Of a DNA stretch of 64,000 nt, positions 8,860 through 18,082 are shown piece after piece. The stretch is from contig JAPUDO010000008.1 of assembly GCA_027493055.1 (NCBI GenBank), positions 49,328 through 113,327 of the forward strand, read 5' to 3'. Origin of the DNA: Niabella sp. GTDB taxonomy: Bacteria > Bacteroidota > Bacteroidia > Chitinophagales > Chitinophagaceae. Every line of letters begins with the position of its first letter. Positions within the stretch are counted from its first letter, which is position 1. The notes below the pieces were generated by a model, which ran no database searches, had not been told where the DNA came from, and saw only the letters and a list, made by a program, of their open reading frames with translations. The translations under genes and the position numbers were made by a program.

Positions 8860-11733
8860 TTACTCCAGCAGGTATTGTATATCTTCCAGCGTAAGACCTT
8901 TTACAAGGCTTTCTTCTGTTGTAATGAGGTCGTCAGCCAGCCGTTTTTTATTACCGGCCATTTTAATAATTTTTTCCTCGATGCTGTCCCTGCATATCAT
9001 ACGATACGCAAAGACCTGGTTCTTCTGACCAATGCGGTGCGTCCGGTCTATGGCCTGGTTTTCAACTGCCGTATTCCACCAGGGATCAAATAAAAACACA
9101 TAATCGGCCTTTGTCAGGGTTAAACCGGTATTACCCGCTTTAAGGCTTATTAAGAATACTGGTGTGTTGATTTCTTCATCAGATTGGAACTGTGCCACCA
9201 GCTCCTGTCTTTGTTTTACACCTGTTTGACCGTCTAATCTCAACGTTGAAATACCGGCATTGTTCAAATCACGTTCCAGCAAATCGAGCATAGAAGTGAA
9301 CTGGCTGAACACCAGCGCCCGGTGTTGCGGAATGATACATCTGAGCTCATCAATCAGTACTTTAGTCTTTACACTATCGTAAGTAAAAAGATCTTCATCC
9401 TTAACCAGCTCACAGCTGTTACATAGCTGCCTGAGTTTGGTTAGTCCGGCCAATACGCTTAGCTTGCCTTTGTTTAATCCGGTGGCTTTTATTTCAGTAA
9501 AGATATTAGTTCGCACTTCCTCCTTGATGCTTTCATAGGCGCTTCTCTGGTCGGCGCCCATTTCACACCACAGTACAGCTTCAGTTCTTTCCGGTAAGTC
9601 TTTAGCTACCTGCTCTTTGGTTCTGCGCAGCAGAAAAGGACGTATCAATTTTTGCAAAACAGCAGCTTTTTCTTTGTTTGCCTGCTGCTCTATAGGAATA
9701 GTGTATTCCTTTTTAAAAAACTCGGGAGTGCCTAACAGGCCCGGCATCAGAAAGTGCACCTGGCTGTGCAGATCACCGGTACTGTTCATTACAGGGGTAC
9801 CACTTAAGGCTATTTTGGTTTTGGCGGTCAGCTGCCAAACAGCTTTTGTGGTTTGTGCTGCCGGGTTTTTGACATGATGACTTTCATCCAATACAATGGT
9901 TTCCCATGCTATGGTTTCCAGCAGGTGCACATCCTGGCGCATAGTGCCATAACTCGTAATAAATACCTGGTGCTCTTTTTCGCTGAGCAAAGCCGTATCT
10001 CTTTTTGAGCCGTGGAGTACAGTGGCCTGTACGCCTGGTGCAAATTTTTCCAGTTCTTTCAGCCAGTTATACAGCAGACTTGCCGGGGCTATTACCAGAT
10101 GCCTTCCCTGCGGATTAACCTCTATTTTGTACAAAAGAAAACTGATCGTTTGCAATGTTTTACCTAAGCCCATATCATCGGCCAGGCAGCCGCTGGCGCC
10201 AATTTCAGCAAGCAGCCGCAGCCATTCGTAACCGGTACGCTGGTAAGAACGCAGCTCTTTTATATGCAAACCATCAGGCAAAGGGTAGAGGTGGGCTTCC
10301 TGTTTTTCCCACTGCTGCCATTTTGAGAACCAGGCGGCTGTAATGCCGGTACTGACAACGGGCTCGCTACCTGTATCTTCTGTAACATTGCCCAGCATCA
10401 GCCATTTGGCTACCAGCAGCTCCGTTTTCCTGATCCTGCCATGCCGCAGCACCAGCCCATATTGTTGCAGCCATTCATCGCCCAGCACACCCAAACTGCC
10501 ATCCTTCAGCATGACTGCTTTTTGATTGTTCAATAAAGCTCTTTGAAGGTTGCCAAGCGGTACAGTTTCTTTACCAAACTTTACGGCCAGCTCTATACAT
10601 GCAAAATCGCCTTCCTGCGTTTGCTTCGTAATAATAGTTTCGGCTTTATGTGGTGAGTACCTGAAATGCTTAAGCATATCAATGCCCAGCAGGTCAATAT
10701 TTTTTTCTAATAAAAGATGATAGGTTTTTAAGAACCAGCTTTTTTTCTGGGCTTCAGCAAAAGTGAGATAAAAGAAGCCATTGTTCTGATTGCTGAATTT
10801 TTCATGCAGAGACCTCAGGAAACCTACCAGCTCTTCTTCCTTTTCCTTATTCCTGCTGATATGGATGATCTTATCTGCGGTTTCAATTTCAGATACCGGT
10901 TCGTAAGGTCCCTCTACAGTTAAACCATCGTAAACAAACTGGGGCTCCAGCTTCAGAAAAGTATTGCTTAGCTCACTTAACATCACCTGGGCCTGGGGTA
11001 TTACCTCTATGGCTTCAACATCCGAAAGGTTATAGCGCTCTATTTTAACCTGCCAGTGGCTAAGCTTTTGCAATACCTGTTCGAATGCTTCTTTATTGTC
11101 AAAAACCGCAGTTGATGGAGCCTGTACTGTAAGCCAGTCCAGGGCTTCGTAGCTTTTTGGAGAAACCTGGTAATAGCAATTATTCCGCTCTAATAAAAAA
11201 TAATATCTTCTAAATCCACTTAAAGCAATTTGTTCTTTACCTATTTCAACCACTGTTTCTATGCTGAATTGATCTCCTGTTTTAGCCGCGCGGAAAATAA
11301 GCTCAACAGGATAATGATAAAAGCTGCATTTGATGTTTTGCACACGTTTATCATTGGTTAGTACCGAATGATACCATTCTTTAACAGGTTGTCTTCTTAA
11401 AGCACCTACCAGGCTATAAAGATGGCGACTATAAGCATTTCTTACAGCAGCATCTTTTTCTTTTACATTTGTAATGTACTCTGTTTGCTGATGTAAAGCA
11501 GCAGTTGTTTTTTGCAGCTCAACCGGTGCAAAAGCAAGCAGCGCCTTTATAGTATCATCGCAGAAGGTTTTAAAATGCGTTCTGAGCTGCGGACGGGAGA
11601 GAGGCTGCCCTGCAGTGGTTATGCCTTCAGGTGTTTTAATTAATTGCCTTATGGATATTACTTCCTTCTTTGAAAATAAATGCGAAGGTTGAAAAAGTAA
11701 AAATGTTTTTGTATTCGTTGTTGCCATAGCCAT
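8860..11733 (-). CDS. SNF2/Rad54-family DNA translocase (DEAD/DEAH superfamily 2)
   Basis: This is an ATP-driven double-stranded DNA translocase of the bacterial Snf2 type. The first 500 or so residues are poorly conserved. The two RecA-like lobes follow, with Walker A DDMGLGKTLQTI (about residue 515), the DESHH Walker B box (about 612), motif III LSGTPVMNS, and motif VI AIDRTHRIGQKNQ (about 897). The frame is open upstream to 11883, but that extension is read through a dispersed hairpin repeat and is not protein. The true start is the ATG at 11731-11733 or the one at 11725-11727. Bacterial Snf2 proteins are usually linked to transcription recycling, repair or defence; no nuclease partner is adjacent, so its role here is open. 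Confidence 0.9.
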   Translation of the reverse strand: MAMATTNTKTFLLFQPSHLFSKKEVISIRQLIKTPEGITTAGQPLSRPQLRTHFKTFCDDTIKALLAFAPVELQKTTAALHQQTEYITNVKEKDAAVRNAYSRHLYSLVGALRRQPVKEWYHSVLTNDKRVQNIKCSFYHYPVELIFRAAKTGDQFSIETVVEIGKEQIALSGFRRYYFLLERNNCYYQVSPKSYEALDWLTVQAPSTAVFDNKEAFEQVLQKLSHWQVKIERYNLSDVEAIEVIPQAQVMLSELSNTFLKLEPQFVYDGLTVEGPYEPVSEIETADKIIHISRNKEKEEELVGFLRSLHEKFSNQNNGFFYLTFAEAQKKSWFLKTYHLLLEKNIDLLGIDMLKHFRYSPHKAETIITKQTQEGDFACIELAVKFGKETVPLGNLQRALLNNQKAVMLKDGSLGVLGDEWLQQYGLVLRHGRIRKTELLVAKWLMLGNVTEDTGSEPVVSTGITAAWFSKWQQWEKQEAHLYPLPDGLHIKELRSYQRTGYEWLRLLAEIGASGCLADDMGLGKTLQTISFLLYKIEVNPQGRHLVIAPASLLYNWLKELEKFAPGVQATVLHGSKRDTALLSEKEHQVFITSYGTMRQDVHLLETIAWETIVLDESHHVKNPAAQTTKAVWQLTAKTKIALSGTPVMNSTGDLHSQVHFLMPGLLGTPEFFKKEYTIPIEQQANKEKAAVLQKLIRPFLLRRTKEQVAKDLPERTEAVLWCEMGADQRSAYESIKEEVRTNIFTEIKATGLNKGKLSVLAGLTKLRQLCNSCELVKDEDLFTYDSVKTKVLIDELRCIIPQHRALVFSQFTSMLDLLERDLNNAGISTLRLDGQTGVKQRQELVAQFQSDEEINTPVFLISLKAGNTGLTLTKADYVFLFDPWWNTAVENQAIDRTHRIGQKNQVFAYRMICRDSIEEKIIKMAGNKKRLADDLITTEESLVKGLTLEDIQYLLE

Positions 11734-11741
11734 CAGGCGGG

Positions 11742-11749
11742 CAAATATA
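11742..11749 (-). promoter_or_regulatory. Bacteroidota-type -7 box for the SNF2 gene
   Basis: On the minus strand the octamer TATATTTG matches the Bacteroidota -7 consensus TAnnTTTG. It ends 8 bases before the first ATG of the SNF2 gene, so a transcript would have almost no leader. A TTTG occurs 14 bases upstream, shorter than the usual 19 or so, so only the -7 match is convincing. Confidence 0.35.
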
Positions 11750-11776
11750 AGGGGTACAAAAGTCAAACTGATGCTT

Positions 11777-11883
11777 TGCAAAAACATTTTGTTTCGCAGG
11801 ACTATAATGTAGCCTTTGGCTGCTTTTAAATGTAGCCAAAGGCTACAACATAGAACTTCGGAACTACAAGTTCCGAAGAGCAT
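11777..11883 (-). repeat. Three-hairpin dispersed repeat, copy A
   Basis: The segment carries three successive inverted repeats. Read on the minus strand they are a TTCGGAACT/AGTTCCGAA hairpin, a GTAGCCTTTGGCTAC-type pair, and CGAAACAAAATGTTT. The same three modules, in the same order, recur at 62245-62352 on the plus strand with perhaps 80-85% identity by eye. The copy abuts the 5' end of the SNF2 gene and makes its open frame look 50 codons too long. Confidence 0.75.
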
Positions 11884-11937
11884 CTCTTTTGCAGATTACT
11901 ATATCAGGTTATAGTAAAACAACTGTTACCTCCGGCT

Positions 11938-13005
11938 TTATTTCCATGCCAGGGAGCATTTACCTATGGCATAAAAGTTCTTACCGTTCACTTTGGTCAT
12001 GGCTGTATAAATAACAGTAAAACTGCCGTCATTTTCAGGTATAGCACACAGTGGTGTACGGGTATAGTGATCGCCAGGCTCGGCCCAGGTGCGTCCGGGC
12101 GATTGTATTTTGATCCTTACTTCCTTACCCCAGCTGATCCCGTCTTCAGAAAGGCTGTAACCGATTTCCTGGTCGCCAAAAGAATCAAAGATCATCATAT
12201 ATGTACTGTCTTCCAGCTGGTACACGATCTGGTTTTCCATAAAAACCTCAACCACTTTTAAAGGATTGAAGCCGTCCGGCATGCGTTTCCAGGGGCCATT
12301 TAGCTTTGGCGCAAATGCCATCCCTGTAGGCCATCCGCCTTTAGGCGTATGATAATGCCCATCGTACATAGCATACCAGGTATTACCCGCTTTGTAGGGA
12401 AAAAAGGAAGCTACAGCCTGCTGACCTTCCCAGGGCTGGGAATCAGCCCCTGGCTCCAGTACAATGCCCATATCTGCATAAGGTCCGGCAATACCATTAC
12501 GGCCTTTTACTACCGACATAGCCCTCCAGATCCTGCCCTGGTAATCGTTACCGGTTATTTCCCCGAGGGTACTATCGCCGGCTCTGTAAGCTACATAAAA
12601 GATATTCCAGGCATTTTCTTCTTCGTTAAAAATTACCGCATTTACCCATACTTCTGCCCGGGGATTGGTGTGCGTTCTGCCGGGAATGCTGGATACAATG
12701 GTGGACTGCCGCTTCCAGTTTACGGCATCGGTGCTGGTCCAGTAGGCAATACGCATATCCCTGTGAGGCCGTTCAAACATTTCGTTTACAAACATGTGAT
12801 ATACATTGTCAATTTTTACCACATGTCCTGTTTCAAAACCCGAACGGTTGCCACTGGCTAACACATCAGGATGATTGGCGCTGATAACAGGTCCCGTATG
12901 TTCCGACACCAGCTGTAAGACCTTTCCTGGTGGCTGTGCCATCGCCTTCAGGCTGATAAAACTTAGCAACAGGACCAGGTAATGGGGTAAGTATTGTATT
13001 TTCAT
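11938..13005 (-). CDS. Five-bladed beta-propeller glycosidase (GH43/GH117-like), secreted
   Basis: The 355-residue protein has a signal peptide (MKIQYLPHYLVLLLSFIS, cleavage near AMAQ) and the repeating beta-strand pattern of GH43/GH117-type five-bladed propellers. Evidence includes NHPDVL near the first blade, several W-x-I-F-Y/Y-x-M-I-F-D strands, MRIAYWTSTDAVNWKR, and a terminal propeller-closing strand. Such enzymes act on pectic, arabinose-containing or algal glycans, and some relatives are non-catalytic. It is the last gene of a three-gene minus-strand operon with two GH28-type proteins; only 2 bases separate it from the gene upstream. Catalytic acids cannot be assigned with certainty by eye. 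Confidence 0.65.
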   Translation of the reverse strand: MKIQYLPHYLVLLLSFISLKAMAQPPGKVLQLVSEHTGPVISANHPDVLASGNRSGFETGHVVKIDNVYHMFVNEMFERPHRDMRIAYWTSTDAVNWKRQSTIVSSIPGRTHTNPRAEVWVNAVIFNEEENAWNIFYVAYRAGDSTLGEITGNDYQGRIWRAMSVVKGRNGIAGPYADMGIVLEPGADSQPWEGQQAVASFFPYKAGNTWYAMYDGHYHTPKGGWPTGMAFAPKLNGPWKRMPDGFNPLKVVEVFMENQIVYQLEDSTYMMIFDSFGDQEIGYSLSEDGISWGKEVRIKIQSPGRTWAEPGDHYTRTPLCAIPENDGSFTVIYTAMTKVNGKNFYAIGKCSLAWK

Positions 13006-13007
13006 AT

Positions 13008-14615
13008 TTAATGCTGTGTATTTGTTCCTTGCAATAGCTTTTTGCTTCCTGGCATTTTGGGGCGGGTTTTAGTGAACTTTATATTAGCAGAAGATGGCCC
13101 GCTTATATGGGTATGGATCTTCTTTTGAGGATTAATAAACTGAACGCGTTCAAAACGTATATTCCTTGTGTCTAATAAATGGATGTCAGCGCTATCAGAT
13201 ATGAACCGGGCATGTCTGATTGTCAACCCATCCACATCAGCAGCAGCGATCAGTTTGTGAGTTGCAGAAGAAACATTTTCTATCCATACATTGGACAGCG
13301 GACTTTCGGGAATAGCTGTTGCTTTAATAAACTGTTCAGCGTTTTCAACAATAATATTCTTCATTTTTATATCCCTGAACACTGGTGTTAAATGATCTTT
13401 CTCTCTCAAAGGATACCTGGATGCCATATTGCCTACATGTTGTGCGCTCCCCAGCATATCCCATTCTATAGCGTATTTGGAACCACTGATCCTTATTCTT
13501 TCATAGTACAGCTGTTCTCCGCCACCGCCACGTGGCCTGCGGGTCTTAAACCTTATGGCCGACCGGGCATCCTGAAAAACACAATCCTGTACATAAAGAT
13601 TCCTGATCATTGCTGCCGTTTCGCTGCCACAGGTAATACCACCATGCCCTTCTACCACCAGGCAATGCCTTACTACTACATTTTCCGTTGGCCTGTTTAC
13701 TCTTAAGCCATCATCGCCACGGCCTGCTTTAATGGTAAAAGCATCATCACCGGTGCTAAGGGTGCAATATTCTATCAATACATTTTTTGAAGATTCGATA
13801 TCAATACCATCTCCCCGCGGAATACCAACCGAATGCACTGTAACTCCACGGATAATAACACTATCGCAGTAAACGGGCACAATATTCCAGAAGGCTGTAT
13901 TTTCAAGCGATATACCTTCTATCAGTACATTATTACAGTTGATAGGCGAGATAAACATAGGCGGAAAAATGAATTCGCCGTTATGACCTTCATATACCCT
14001 TTCTGCAACCGGTGTTTTGTAAGAGACTACATTTTCTATTACGTCTTTGGTCATGATCTGCTTGCGTACAGATCCTCCTTTTGCAGGGCCGATCAGTTTC
14101 CCTTTACCTGTTACGGCAATATTCTTTTGGCCATTAGCATAAATACAGGCGCCCAATGACATTACTTCTATGCCCTCATTTCTTGTAAATACTGCAGGGC
14201 GATAGTCTTCCACTTCGCCGCTGAAATATAACTCCGCACCCTCGGCAATTTCTAAATTTACGTTGCTTAATAAGCTGATGCGGCCTGTATGCCATTGGCC
14301 TTTGGGAATGATAACGGTGCCGCCTCCCTGCTGATGCACCTGCTCTATAGTTTGCTGTATGGCCCGGGTGACTTTTGTACCTTCTTTAGCGCCATTGGAA
14401 GTAATGCTGATGCGCCGTGCCGGGAATACAGGCTTTTGCAGCTGCGGCATGGTAAAAGGTGCAGTTATAGGAGCAATCTTTTCAGGTAATACGGCAGCGC
14501 CTACCTGTGCCTTTACAGGCACACTGTCCTTTTGATAGCTCATCCATCCTGAGGCACTTACCTTGTTAAAAAGGACTACAATGATGGCGGATAAAAATAT
14601 GACTTTAAAATTCAT
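13008..14615 (-). CDS. GH28-type right-handed beta-helix glycosidase (polygalacturonase family)
   Basis: This 535-residue secreted protein (signal peptide ending near VSASG) has the parallel beta-helix of family GH28. Visible family motifs are GDGIDIES (about residue 266), the paired aspartates in TGDDAFTIKAG (about 287), EGHGGITCGSE (about 324) and IRFKT (about 356), which correspond to NTD, GDD, GHG and RIK. In the first motif the canonical Asn-Thr is replaced by Arg-Gly, so the substrate may not be simple polygalacturonate. GH28 proteins hydrolyse galacturonic-acid linkages in pectin or rhamnogalacturonan. It is 4 bases downstream of a second GH28 gene and was probably duplicated from it long ago. 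Confidence 0.85.
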   Translation of the reverse strand: MNFKVIFLSAIIVVLFNKVSASGWMSYQKDSVPVKAQVGAAVLPEKIAPITAPFTMPQLQKPVFPARRISITSNGAKEGTKVTRAIQQTIEQVHQQGGGTVIIPKGQWHTGRISLLSNVNLEIAEGAELYFSGEVEDYRPAVFTRNEGIEVMSLGACIYANGQKNIAVTGKGKLIGPAKGGSVRKQIMTKDVIENVVSYKTPVAERVYEGHNGEFIFPPMFISPINCNNVLIEGISLENTAFWNIVPVYCDSVIIRGVTVHSVGIPRGDGIDIESSKNVLIEYCTLSTGDDAFTIKAGRGDDGLRVNRPTENVVVRHCLVVEGHGGITCGSETAAMIRNLYVQDCVFQDARSAIRFKTRRPRGGGGEQLYYERIRISGSKYAIEWDMLGSAQHVGNMASRYPLREKDHLTPVFRDIKMKNIIVENAEQFIKATAIPESPLSNVWIENVSSATHKLIAAADVDGLTIRHARFISDSADIHLLDTRNIRFERVQFINPQKKIHTHISGPSSANIKFTKTRPKMPGSKKLLQGTNTQH

Positions 14616-14619
14616 TATT

Positions 14620-15978
14620 CTATTTTGTACTGAAGCTGGTTACGTTTTCGTGAATATGATCCTGCCCTGTTACTGTAGCTGCTGTAACATTTTGCAAAGA
14701 AATATTTTTTACGGGTAATTCCTTTTGTCCCAGTATCCGGGATATAAACTGAACTTCTGCCGCTTTTATATTTGTAAGAAATACATCTTGTATGGGTGTA
14801 AGCCTTTTTTCGTAAGTGGGAACTAATGTACGCCATTGATACAGCACGTCTGTTTCTATACCTAAAATACCCAGGTCAATTTTACCGGATTGTACGTTGT
14901 TGACATAAATATTTTTCACATAGCCGCCCATACGCTCGTTGGTTTTAATGAACAGCAAATGCATGAGTTTGGCGCCATCATTTACCTTGCAGTTGTCCAC
15001 AAAAACATTTTCTATACCACCGGATAATTCACTGCCGATAGCCACTAATTGGTGACCATTCTTTACTACGCAGTTACGGATAACAATATTCTTAGACGGG
15101 GTTTTCAAACGCCAGCCTTCGGGGTTCCTGCCCGATTTGATAGCAATGGCATCATCGCCCTGGTCAAATACACAGTCTTCTATCAGCACATTCTGGCTCA
15201 TTTCAGGGTCAACACCATCATTATTATGTCCATGTGCATATACCTGCACTTTCCTAATCACTACGTTTTTGCACAGGTAGGGATGGATGGTCCAGAAAGG
15301 GCTATTGGTAATTTTAATACCTTCCAGCAATACATTTTCACAGCGGTTGAACTGTATAAATTGCGGCCGCAGGTGGGCAGTATCATTTACCATTTGCCTT
15401 TGCTCAACGGGAGAACGCTCCCATGCCAGATTGTATAAGCGCTTAATGCTATTCATGTGGGCAGGCGGGCGGGAGAACCAGGTTTTCCACACCTCCATTT
15501 TCGCTTTGATCTCGCCTTCGCCGGTAATGGCAATATTTTTACACTGGTAGGCATAAATAAGGGGCGAGTAATTATAACATTCCATTCCTTCCCATGTGGA
15601 ATGAACGGCGGGTAAATAATCTCCAGGATCTTCTGAAAATAACAGCACCGCGCCTTTTTCTATATGAAGGTTGACATTGTTTTTCAGGTGTACTTTTCCC
15701 GTAATCCATTCCCCTTTGGGGATCGTAACAGTGCCACCGCCTATGCTATTGGCTTTATGGATAGCCTTAGCAATAGCTTCTGAATTTTTCTTTTTATCAC
15801 CCTGAACAGCTCCAAAGTCGATGATAGAGAATGTTGCAGCTTTACTGAAATCGGGCACGTTTATAGCGGGCATTTTGAAAGGTGCTGCTATTTTGATCTT
15901 TTTAATACGAGGGCCTTTCTTAGAAGAACAGAAGCAAAAAAAAGAAAGCAACAGGACACAAGCCAACCGTATACTCAT
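14620..15978 (-). CDS. GH28-type beta-helix glycosidase, second copy
   Basis: This 452-residue exported GH28 relative is the first gene of the three-gene operon. The N terminus (MSIRLACVLLLSFFCFCSS) is hydrophobic and ends in cysteines, so it may be a lipoprotein, although the lipobox is atypical. Beta-helix motifs are NNDGVDPE (about residue 251, matching N-T-D-G), GDDAIAIKSG (about 275), NGHQLVAIGSE (about 311) and FIKT (about 344). GHG has become GHQ, a change at a position that normally carries the conserved catalytic-site His-Gly. Its likely role is cleavage of a uronic-acid-containing polymer in the periplasm or at the outer membrane. No sus transport genes are beside it. Confidence 0.84.
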   Translation of the reverse strand: MSIRLACVLLLSFFCFCSSKKGPRIKKIKIAAPFKMPAINVPDFSKAATFSIIDFGAVQGDKKKNSEAIAKAIHKANSIGGGTVTIPKGEWITGKVHLKNNVNLHIEKGAVLLFSEDPGDYLPAVHSTWEGMECYNYSPLIYAYQCKNIAITGEGEIKAKMEVWKTWFSRPPAHMNSIKRLYNLAWERSPVEQRQMVNDTAHLRPQFIQFNRCENVLLEGIKITNSPFWTIHPYLCKNVVIRKVQVYAHGHNNDGVDPEMSQNVLIEDCVFDQGDDAIAIKSGRNPEGWRLKTPSKNIVIRNCVVKNGHQLVAIGSELSGGIENVFVDNCKVNDGAKLMHLLFIKTNERMGGYVKNIYVNNVQSGKIDLGILGIETDVLYQWRTLVPTYEKRLTPIQDVFLTNIKAAEVQFISRILGQKELPVKNISLQNVTAATVTGQDHIHENVTSFSTK

Positions 15979-16206
15979 ATCATTATGTATTGATAATAAT
16001 GGTAAAGCTACATTTTGTGGCCAAAAAAACTATCCCGATCCATCCTGTACATGTATCAACTCGCAAGAAGATTTCCGGATTTTAATTTTTAGACTATTGT
16101 ATTTCAATAATGGGAGAGATTCCATCCTTAATATCCGAGAAGAATTAAAAGAATATTCCCTATATTGCTATAGTAACCTATTTTTCACCTCAAGTAAAAA
16201 CAAGCA

Positions 16207-18081
16207 TTGGCACAAACTATACCCTTAAATATAATACAGGCAGACATTCATAAGGCGGTGCAGGAAACGGAACTTTCATCCATACCGCCAAGACGGTTTT
16301 ACACCAAGTATTACCTGGTGGTGGATGGGAAAAAATATCCGCCCAAATATATCTTGTCCCTGGCTAACAAATACGCTAACGGACAGGAACTGAATTTAGA
16401 TGGCTTTACCACACAACAAGCCGTTGATTACTTCAATAAAATGGGCTTCCAGGTGGAAAAGAGGGAAGAAGTGCCCAGCTACTTTGACGAACTCAACCGT
16501 TTCCTGGAGCAGACAAAAACAGATGATCTCAAATACAGCAGCTATAGTAAAAGCTTTATCAATCTAAAAGTAAAAGTGAGCTTTGGACAGGGAGTTAAGG
16601 CTGATGTGCCCTGGATTGCCTTTTTAAAAGGATCCAATACGGTTCAAAAAGGGATTTACCCTTTTTATCTGTTCTACAAGAATCTAAATCTATTAGTATT
16701 GGCCTATGGGGTAAGTCAAACTCACGAACCTCCCAACAATTGGGTACTCGATAATCCTACCTCCATCTCAAAATATTTTGTCGATCATCATTTGGGTAAG
16801 CTATCTAACTATGGCAGCTCTTATGTATATAAAGTGTATAACACTGACAATCCTTTAAACCGGGATGAAATAGAGGAGGATTTGCTCGATATTATTGATA
16901 TATATAACGAAATGCAGGAGGATACCGACATGCCTATCACCAACTCCACAGCCACTCCGCAACAGGATTTTCAGCTATCTGCTTTTTTAGAAGCATTAAA
17001 TACAACCGGACTCAGCTTTAACCCTGCGCTGGTTACCAGGTTCATCGGTTCTTTGCTGGCTAAGCCCTTTGTTATCCTTACCGGACTTTCTGGTTCGGGC
17101 AAAACAAGATTGGCACAGGCCTTTGTACAATGGATCTGTGAGCGTGCGCAGCAGTATTGTATTGTGCCGGTAGGGGCCGACTGGACCAACCGGGAGCCCT
17201 TGCTCGGCTATCCTAATGCATTGAACCAGGAGGAGTATGTAAAGCCGGACAATGGCTCTCTGGATGTTATCCTATACGCCAACGATCATTCCAACCTGCC
17301 ATGTTTTTTGATCCTGGATGAAATGAACCTGAGCCATGTGGAGCGCTACTTTGCGGATTTTCTCAGCATCATGGAATCGCAGGAAGCTATTTCCTTACAT
17401 GCGGGAGGTACGCAAAAAAGATCGGGTGTTCCGGCCACTATAAAATGGCCGGCGAATTTATTTATTATTGGTACGGTGAATATTGATGAAACCACCAATA
17501 TGTTCAGTCCTAAAGTGCTGGACAGGGCCAATACTATTGAGTTCCGGGTAACAGGGCATGAGATGGCTACTTTTTTAGACAACATCCATCCGCAAAACAA
17601 ACAGGCCCTCAATACCGCCGGAGCTTCTATGGCAGAAAACTTTCTCGCATTGGCGGGTGTAAAGGAGTTGCCGGCACAGGATACAGACAGAGAATATATT
17701 AATCAAACGCTAATCAGCTTTTTTAATGAGCTAAGGAAAACCAGTGCTGAATTTGGCTACCGTACAGCAACAGAAATATTGCAACTCCTGCGCCAGCTGG
17801 AGGTTATTGATCCGGCATTGTCCTTAAATCAAAAGCTGGACATGGCCATTATGCAAAAGCTGTTGCCCAAGTTACACGGATCACGCAGGAGGCTTTGTCC
17901 TGTACTTAGCACCCTGGGTGCACTTTGCTTTAAAGGCAGCAATGTAGAAAAGGAAGTTTTTGAAGCCGAAGATTTTGATTATGAAACTGACCAGGTAATC
18001 TTTCCCCTGTCGTTGGAAAAAATAACCCGGATGTACAAGGGTGCTATTGATAACGGATTTGCAAGCTTTGCCGAAGCCTGA
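16207..18081 (+). CDS. McrB-like AAA+ GTPase of a type IV restriction system
   Basis: This 624-residue protein has three parts. The N-terminal ~85-residue domain contains IPPRRFYTKYYLVVDGKKYP. It is followed by an MrcB_N (DUF3578)-type domain (about 90-190) containing SYFDELNRFLEQTK. The McrB motor comes last, with Walker A GLSGSGKT (Gly293-Thr300, Lys299), Walker B ILDEMN (Asp371-Glu372), the segment GTVNIDETTNMFSPKVLDRA, and Arg440. McrB hexamers bind modified DNA and hydrolyse GTP to drive an McrC nuclease. The start is TTG at 16207: an in-frame TAA lies 4 codons upstream and the next ATG is inside the N-terminal domain. The partner nuclease gene starts 1 base after its stop. The GTP-specific MNTADR motif is altered, so nucleotide choice is uncertain. 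Confidence 0.88.
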   Translation: MAQTIPLNIIQADIHKAVQETELSSIPPRRFYTKYYLVVDGKKYPPKYILSLANKYANGQELNLDGFTTQQAVDYFNKMGFQVEKREEVPSYFDELNRFLEQTKTDDLKYSSYSKSFINLKVKVSFGQGVKADVPWIAFLKGSNTVQKGIYPFYLFYKNLNLLVLAYGVSQTHEPPNNWVLDNPTSISKYFVDHHLGKLSNYGSSYVYKVYNTDNPLNRDEIEEDLLDIIDIYNEMQEDTDMPITNSTATPQQDFQLSAFLEALNTTGLSFNPALVTRFIGSLLAKPFVILTGLSGSGKTRLAQAFVQWICERAQQYCIVPVGADWTNREPLLGYPNALNQEEYVKPDNGSLDVILYANDHSNLPCFLILDEMNLSHVERYFADFLSIMESQEAISLHAGGTQKRSGVPATIKWPANLFIIGTVNIDETTNMFSPKVLDRANTIEFRVTGHEMATFLDNIHPQNKQALNTAGASMAENFLALAGVKELPAQDTDREYINQTLISFFNELRKTSAEFGYRTATEILQLLRQLEVIDPALSLNQKLDMAIMQKLLPKLHGSRRRLCPVLSTLGALCFKGSNVEKEVFEAEDFDYETDQVIFPLSLEKITRMYKGAIDNGFASFAEA

Positions 18082-18082
18082 T

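Noticed and set aside
11734..11883. N-terminal extension of the SNF2 protein
   Set aside because: The open frame reads through a hairpin repeat shared with 62.3 kb, and the peptide has no family resemblance.
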